DNA from: Coccinella septempunctata
Lineage: Eukaryota > Arthropoda > Insecta > Coleoptera > Coccinellidae
Assembly: GCF_907165205.1 (NCBI RefSeq)
Contig: NC_058195.1
Coordinates: 744,001-808,000 of the forward strand
DNA length: 64,000 nucleotides
Direction: 5' to 3'
The notes beneath the pieces were generated by a model. That model saw only the letters and a list, made by a program, of their open reading frames with translations, was not told the DNA's origin and did no database searches. Numbering within the stretch: position 1 is the first letter of the stretch; every line of letters begins with the position of its first letter. Position numbers and translations under genes: made by a program. Shown here one piece after another: positions 52,101-58,100 of this stretch.

Positions 52101-55100
52101 CAGTAAAGGCAAGGTTAGGCGAGTAGCGCGAGCTGTTGTTTCAGCGTATGGTACCGGATACTTGAACGCGTTTCGGTATCCGTGATGCAATGTCGAAAAG
52201 AAAAAAAATAACCGAAGGGTGTTACGCTACGCCGCGCCATCGTTAGGTAACGCCGTCGTTTTCCCACCGGAACTCCTAACGGATATTCCTAAGATGACCT
52301 AAATGTCAAATTGGTTGAATCACAGAAACTGCATGTTTTTACGTGATCGTTTTTGAAGTGGGCTATGGAATTAGTTCGACATACCAACCTTTTATCAATC
52401 GAGCTATGCTTAGACGTCGAGATCGACACTTTCATCTCCTGAAAAGTCCCGGAAATGCCTGAAAAATTGCTAAGAAAGTCAAAGTCAAAATTTCGACGTT
52501 TCTCTGAATTAATTTCTTTTCTGACGGACATCGATGATCATAGAGAATTGGCGAAGCAAAAAATCTAGACGCCCTCTGCCGACTGAATTACGAAACTACT
52601 TTGTCAGTACTGCAAAGTCAAAACAAGTTCAGTTCCTTATGTTTTTTCTTATCTCACGTTGTCCAACAGAGTATTATAATTATTATTTGGAGAAGTTATA
52701 TTGGGATTATTGTCTGGGTTTCTGAATAGAAATATTGATTCCGAAAAAATATTGGAAAAGGTATTTATACCAGTGCTTTCAACTGGCAGGAGTTCGGTTA
52801 AACGATTTTTCTTTGCGAGAGTTTTCTGCTAAATTCAATTGACGATTTAGAAATACAATTTCATAATTTTCATATTTCCAAATGAATGCTTTTTCTCATC
52901 TGTAGAACTTGTTCCATGAGCTGAATCATATTTATGTCTCTTGAGATTTCAGTATGAGGAATACCTCTGCATCATAACATGGAATTGAAATACTTTAAAT
53001 AGGAACTTCACAAACTCAGTATTTGCTGCCTCAACATTATTAGCTAGGTTTAATTCAAGAAAGAATCTGTGAAATAATAGGATTTTGTGTCTAGGTACAG
53101 TGGATCACCAATATCATCGCTCGATTTTATTCCACGATTCATCCCTTTCAAATGAAGTATTTCCAAAGAATGTTGATCTTTCTTTACGAAACTAAATCAA
53201 TCAATTTACTTCCGACAAATATCTTGATTTTCTAAAAAAAACTCTGTAAGGCCGTACAAATCTCGAAAAGAGTACTGACAAACGTCAAAGTTTGTTTTCA
53301 TTTCGCAGCGCCCTCAACGGTAATTGGATTCGCGAATAAAGGGGTTTTAACAATCGATATCACGATGGCTGTCAGATTGTGGTGTATAGGCTAACGTCAT
53401 TTTTGAAGGTGGGTTGACAGAGACCACAGAGCGCCGTGTTATACATCGATCGTACTCGTAGAATGTTTGTTTTTAACTCGGATTTTGTGAAAATTATTTC
53501 ATTATATGTATATCGAGGTCTTGACTTGTTCTGGCGTGTACAATACACGTGTATCGTTTGTTGGTGTTCCTAATACGTTGTAAAAGCACTTGCCCTCGAC
53601 GCAATAATTTGAGGGCTAGTGACAATGCTATTCGAGGAGACATCCGATCGATCGATCGACTGCGATGCGATCGCGTGACCGCCCGATCGAATTTTGGCAC
53701 GGACCGAGGCACGATAAGCGAAAGGTCCGATGAAGAAAAAAAAAAAAACGACCCGGTCGAGTTCACCATCACGCTCCTCGTATACGGTTCCGAAACGGAC
53801 CGTGCGCGTCTTTCCTCGGACGATGTAAACGGCGGCGTTTATTCGCGGTAAACCAGAAATTACGCGGTCGGTACGAGAGGTTAACTAGAGGCCGCGGTTC
53901 GGTAGACGAGGATCTCCCCGTCGTTTTCGCCCGCGGTCGGCTCGTATCAAATGTCTACTCACCGCGGCCCGAAAAGGAAAAAGAAGAAACGGTCGGCATC
54001 TGCTCCTCGATGCCCCGATATCAAGGTGGTCGGGCTGTTGTGGATGCGAATACATACGGCGTTTTGTGGGGTCGGACGCTTTTTTCTATCGAATGCCGAA
54101 AATCTGCGCGAATCCCACGTGAAAGAACATTCAACAATCAACTTCTCCCGTGAAATTCATAGCTAACATCGATTCGGAACGCGGCCGCTTCTGTGATCGC
54201 GAAAACAGTTATACTATACAATCTATGCTTCGGATTTTTTTATCAGGTTCTATGCGCCGTCGTTATAGCAACGTCCATTGTGTTCGAGGATCGTTTCCCA
54301 TGGGGTCGCGCTTTATCGCAACGAATTTGCATCGGCATCCGAGCGATTTCTGTTGCAGAAAATTCGATCCACCGTTACGGCGTGTCGGTACCCCTGCTCG
54401 ATCGGAATCGGGAGCAGAGCAGGTCGTTCAATGGTAGCGCCTCCCCGACTCGCCTGGGCGGCCACAGGAATCCATTTTTTCCCCTCTGTCTGTGCCACTC
54501 TGTGCGCTCGTAAAAATCACGTATACCGTTCGCGGAAAGGGACAGATCATAGAGATTGGAAGGAACATAAATGTATGCATCGATGTTCGAGCATATAACC
54601 TACAATTATTACCGAGTGCGCTTGACTGCTTTCATATCTGCTAATCTTGATTAAATAACCGTGTGTGTGTGTCGTATTTCCATGGGTGGTCAGGTACACT
54701 TTTCTTCTCTATACGGTCTCAGTCGAGAAATTCGCTGAAAGCGAATAAATTCTCGAAAGTACCATTTAATTACGGGGAACGCGGCCTGCCGCGAAGATCC
54801 CATTGTGTTAATTACGATTCTCCCCGAAGTAATTAAGAGTTTATGGAAGGATGACTCCGGATAATCTGAACGAACGGTACGGGAGAATGAATCGGGGAAG
54901 ATGGAAGATGGTTTCGCTCCGCGGACTCTCTCGTATCGCTTTAACGGAAATGGGAATTCATACCTCGTTCCCGCTAAATCGGCGAGGCGATTGGCGTCGC
55001 TGATTCTCCATTTCAACGTCGAAACCGACGCGAATCGAGAAGATAGAGTGTAGCCGTTGAACCTAACCCAAATCGACGTATATTTTCAGTTCGTCTGTCT

Positions 55101-58100
55101 GAGGTTTCTCGTTTGTTTGTTTCAGATGACCGGAAAGAGGACTAGGAGCTTCAAATGCGCCGTACACCACCGGGATAGAGAGGTTTCCTCCGAGAGCGAC
55201 TATCATCTGATCACAGAGAACCCGTCGATATTTCGCAAGTATGTACGGTTCTTTTCGGTGTCTTAAAAAGCCCTATCTATGTAGCGCCTCCGTCGGCGCT
55301 TGTGTGAATTGAGGCGGAAACAATGTTAAAAAGAACAAGACGCCCGTTTCTAAAATAGACGCCACAGTCATTAGTCTGGGCTTGAATAATGAGCTGTTGC
55401 AACCTTGACGCTCGAAATCGAGCGTTCCGTTTTAAGAACGAAAGTGATATAAAGAACTGTGGAAGGGTACATACATCTTGTATCTGTATCTTTCCAATTT
55501 GAGTTTTTTATCGCATTTTCCTGACCTAACCTTACATCTCGTTTCTATGACCGATCTTTGTTTCAGCAGGATGGTAACGATAATAGCGGATCAATTTTTG
55601 ACAGACGACAGGGATAGGAAGTATTACGCCGACAGATACACCTGCAAACCTCCTCCGGTCTTCATCGTGTTCATCACGCTAGTCGAGGTAAGTGTGTGTG
55701 CTGGCTGACTGATGGTGAATTGTAACAATCCGATCGGAGGTGTGGGTATTTCTTCGTCGTCATCATCGGGGTCCTTCCGTAAAAACAAACAGACCACCGC
55801 TAGAAATAAATAGGAAGCGCTCCTGGCAACGCTCAAGGCACCCGCGATCTAAAATTAAAAGACCGGTTTCGTGGATACTGCACGAAAACGGAGCAGATGT
55901 ACGAAATTCGAAATTTTAGGGGTTCTGGACCCCTTGACGGGCTAGACGGTATCCGCGCCTCGGGTTATATTTAAACTTTCGCGTTTTCTCGACGATATCG
56001 GAAGTTTTAACGAGACGCGTGCTGATCAGGGGTTGATGGGACGTCGATAAGGTAAATCTGGGACGATCGGCAAAAATTCCCTTTAAAACTACGGATGGAA
56101 CTCTTATTTAGGCACTTTTCTGTCAGTTTAACTTGAAATCTTTCAAATGTCACCCATAATTTCTATGCGCTTTTTCATAATCTCGTATATTTCTGTGTCC
56201 TTATATCATATTCTCAATAGATCTTTTCGCAATTCGATGGCCTGTCACAAATCGGCGTTTTTATGATCTGTCAAATTTCATAGATCAGACTCTTCCCTGT
56301 AAAACTACGGATAGAACTCTTATTTAGACACTTTTCTGTCAGTTTAACTTGACATCTTTCAAATGTCACCCATAATTTCTATGCGCTTTTTCATAATTTC
56401 GCATCTTTCTGTGTTCTTATATCATATTCTCTATGGATCTTTTCGCAATTCGATGGCCTGTCACAAATCGGCGTTTTTATGATCTGTCAAATTTCATAGA
56501 TCAGGCTCGGCCGTCTGTGAAGGCAGGTAGTCGACCGCTCGCGAGAACATATGCACGCGATGGATCGGAAGAGGGTGGATTTTTATGGGAGCACGTGCCC
56601 CGCGTTATTTCTGTGCTTCTCGTTTCCCCGAATGTAGAAACGCCATCGGGAGCGACTATTGATTACTTCCTAAATGAGCGGAGGGTGCCACGCGCCAGAT
56701 GCCGTGCCCGAGGGATTTTCATCGTGCCACGATTCCCGCATTCCTGAAAACGTAAATAGAACGCAGACGTCTCGACTGATGCAAGACGAGGAGTTTGTGT
56801 AGATTCGGCGTTTCTTATTGCGAAAGGTCCCCTACGTATTAATCGACTAATTTATAACGCGATCTAAAGAGGAAGCGTTTTATTTTCTTCGAAACTAGCC
56901 TCAATTAGGTGACGCCATCCAACCTTGCCGGAAGTGTATCTCGGCTTGACCGACGGAATAATTGAAAAATTGCATTCGTTAATGAAACGATCGGGCGCCA
57001 GATATCCCGAGTTCTCTAATCAGCCGTATCCTGTTCCAGAACCTCGACGAGTGTCGCTTACTCATCCGACCCAGAAAAATCGTTCTTAATCCACCGTTGA
57101 CAGATCAAAGAACAGGGTTTGATCTCTTCTTCTTTATTTATATATACGGTCTCCGAAGATACGAATAGGGCCGTTCGCGTTATTTATCGCTCTGTTTATC
57201 CTTGGGTCTTTCGATGAGTGGTTGATGTATTGTAACGGCTGATCCGATGAGCTGTATATCCTACATTCTATTTTCGAAGCGACGATGTTGTTTGACGCTC
57301 AGTTTCTTTTCCAGCTAGGATTTTTCGTTTATTACTCGGTGGTTAGGGGTGAGGTGAATCCGGCTGGTCCGGTGCCCATAGATTCCGTGTTCATCTACAG
57401 ACCCGACAAGAGGAGGGAGATCTGGAGGTTTCTGCTCTACATGATGCTACACGCCGGGTAAGTTCGCAATATAATCGATTTTACAGGTTACTTCTCATAT
57501 ATTGCTCTATGGTTCGGAGTAATCGTGATGACGGATGACAGGTTTCGTCGAGACGTACGTGAGCACAGAAATGCTCAATTGATTAACTTCGGCTTGTAAA
57601 CGAGTACTGGAAAACAAACGGCACGCGACCACAACAAAGTCACCAACCGTGAACCGGTCGGCAAAAAGCTTAAACGATTATGTCGAAACGAAAAACGTTA
57701 ATTGGCTTTCAACTACGTTTTATAAACAATCACTTGTTTCGATGCTCGAGCATTGAAAAATGGAATAATCTCTTAAAGATCGTATTTCTCTCCCGAAGAA
57801 GAAACAACAGTACGTGCTACTCTAAATTAGTCTAAACCGCGCAACTATACCGGAAAAGAATTCAGAATCCCTAGAGGCAAATTTAAACAAACCCACCTGT
57901 CAAAATCGATAAAAGTGAGGTTATAACCTTATATTAGTGTTCTGTGGTGATAACCGGTGACGGGCAAGCAAAGAGTAGTGTTTTTGGCCTCAGTATTTAT
58001 GAAATATTCGATTTCGAGTTATATCACTATAGAATATGTATAACATTTAGATCTACGAATATTTTTCTGGCAGATACGCGTGTAGACAGTTGACCAGCTA

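Larger units (their letters stand above)
1620..55125 (+). other. Giant rho-4 intron (about 53.5 kb) filled with repeats
   Basis: The donor is GTGAGTC at 1620. The acceptor is a TTTGTTTGTTTCAG-type site ending at 55125, with a second possible TTTTCAG about 35 bases upstream. It separates the EF-hand exon from the linker exon before the first membrane span. The interior holds mariner, LINE, foldback and CT-rich repeats, listed separately. I found no internal exon that continues the rho-4 frame and no convincing nested host gene. Confidence 0.88.
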
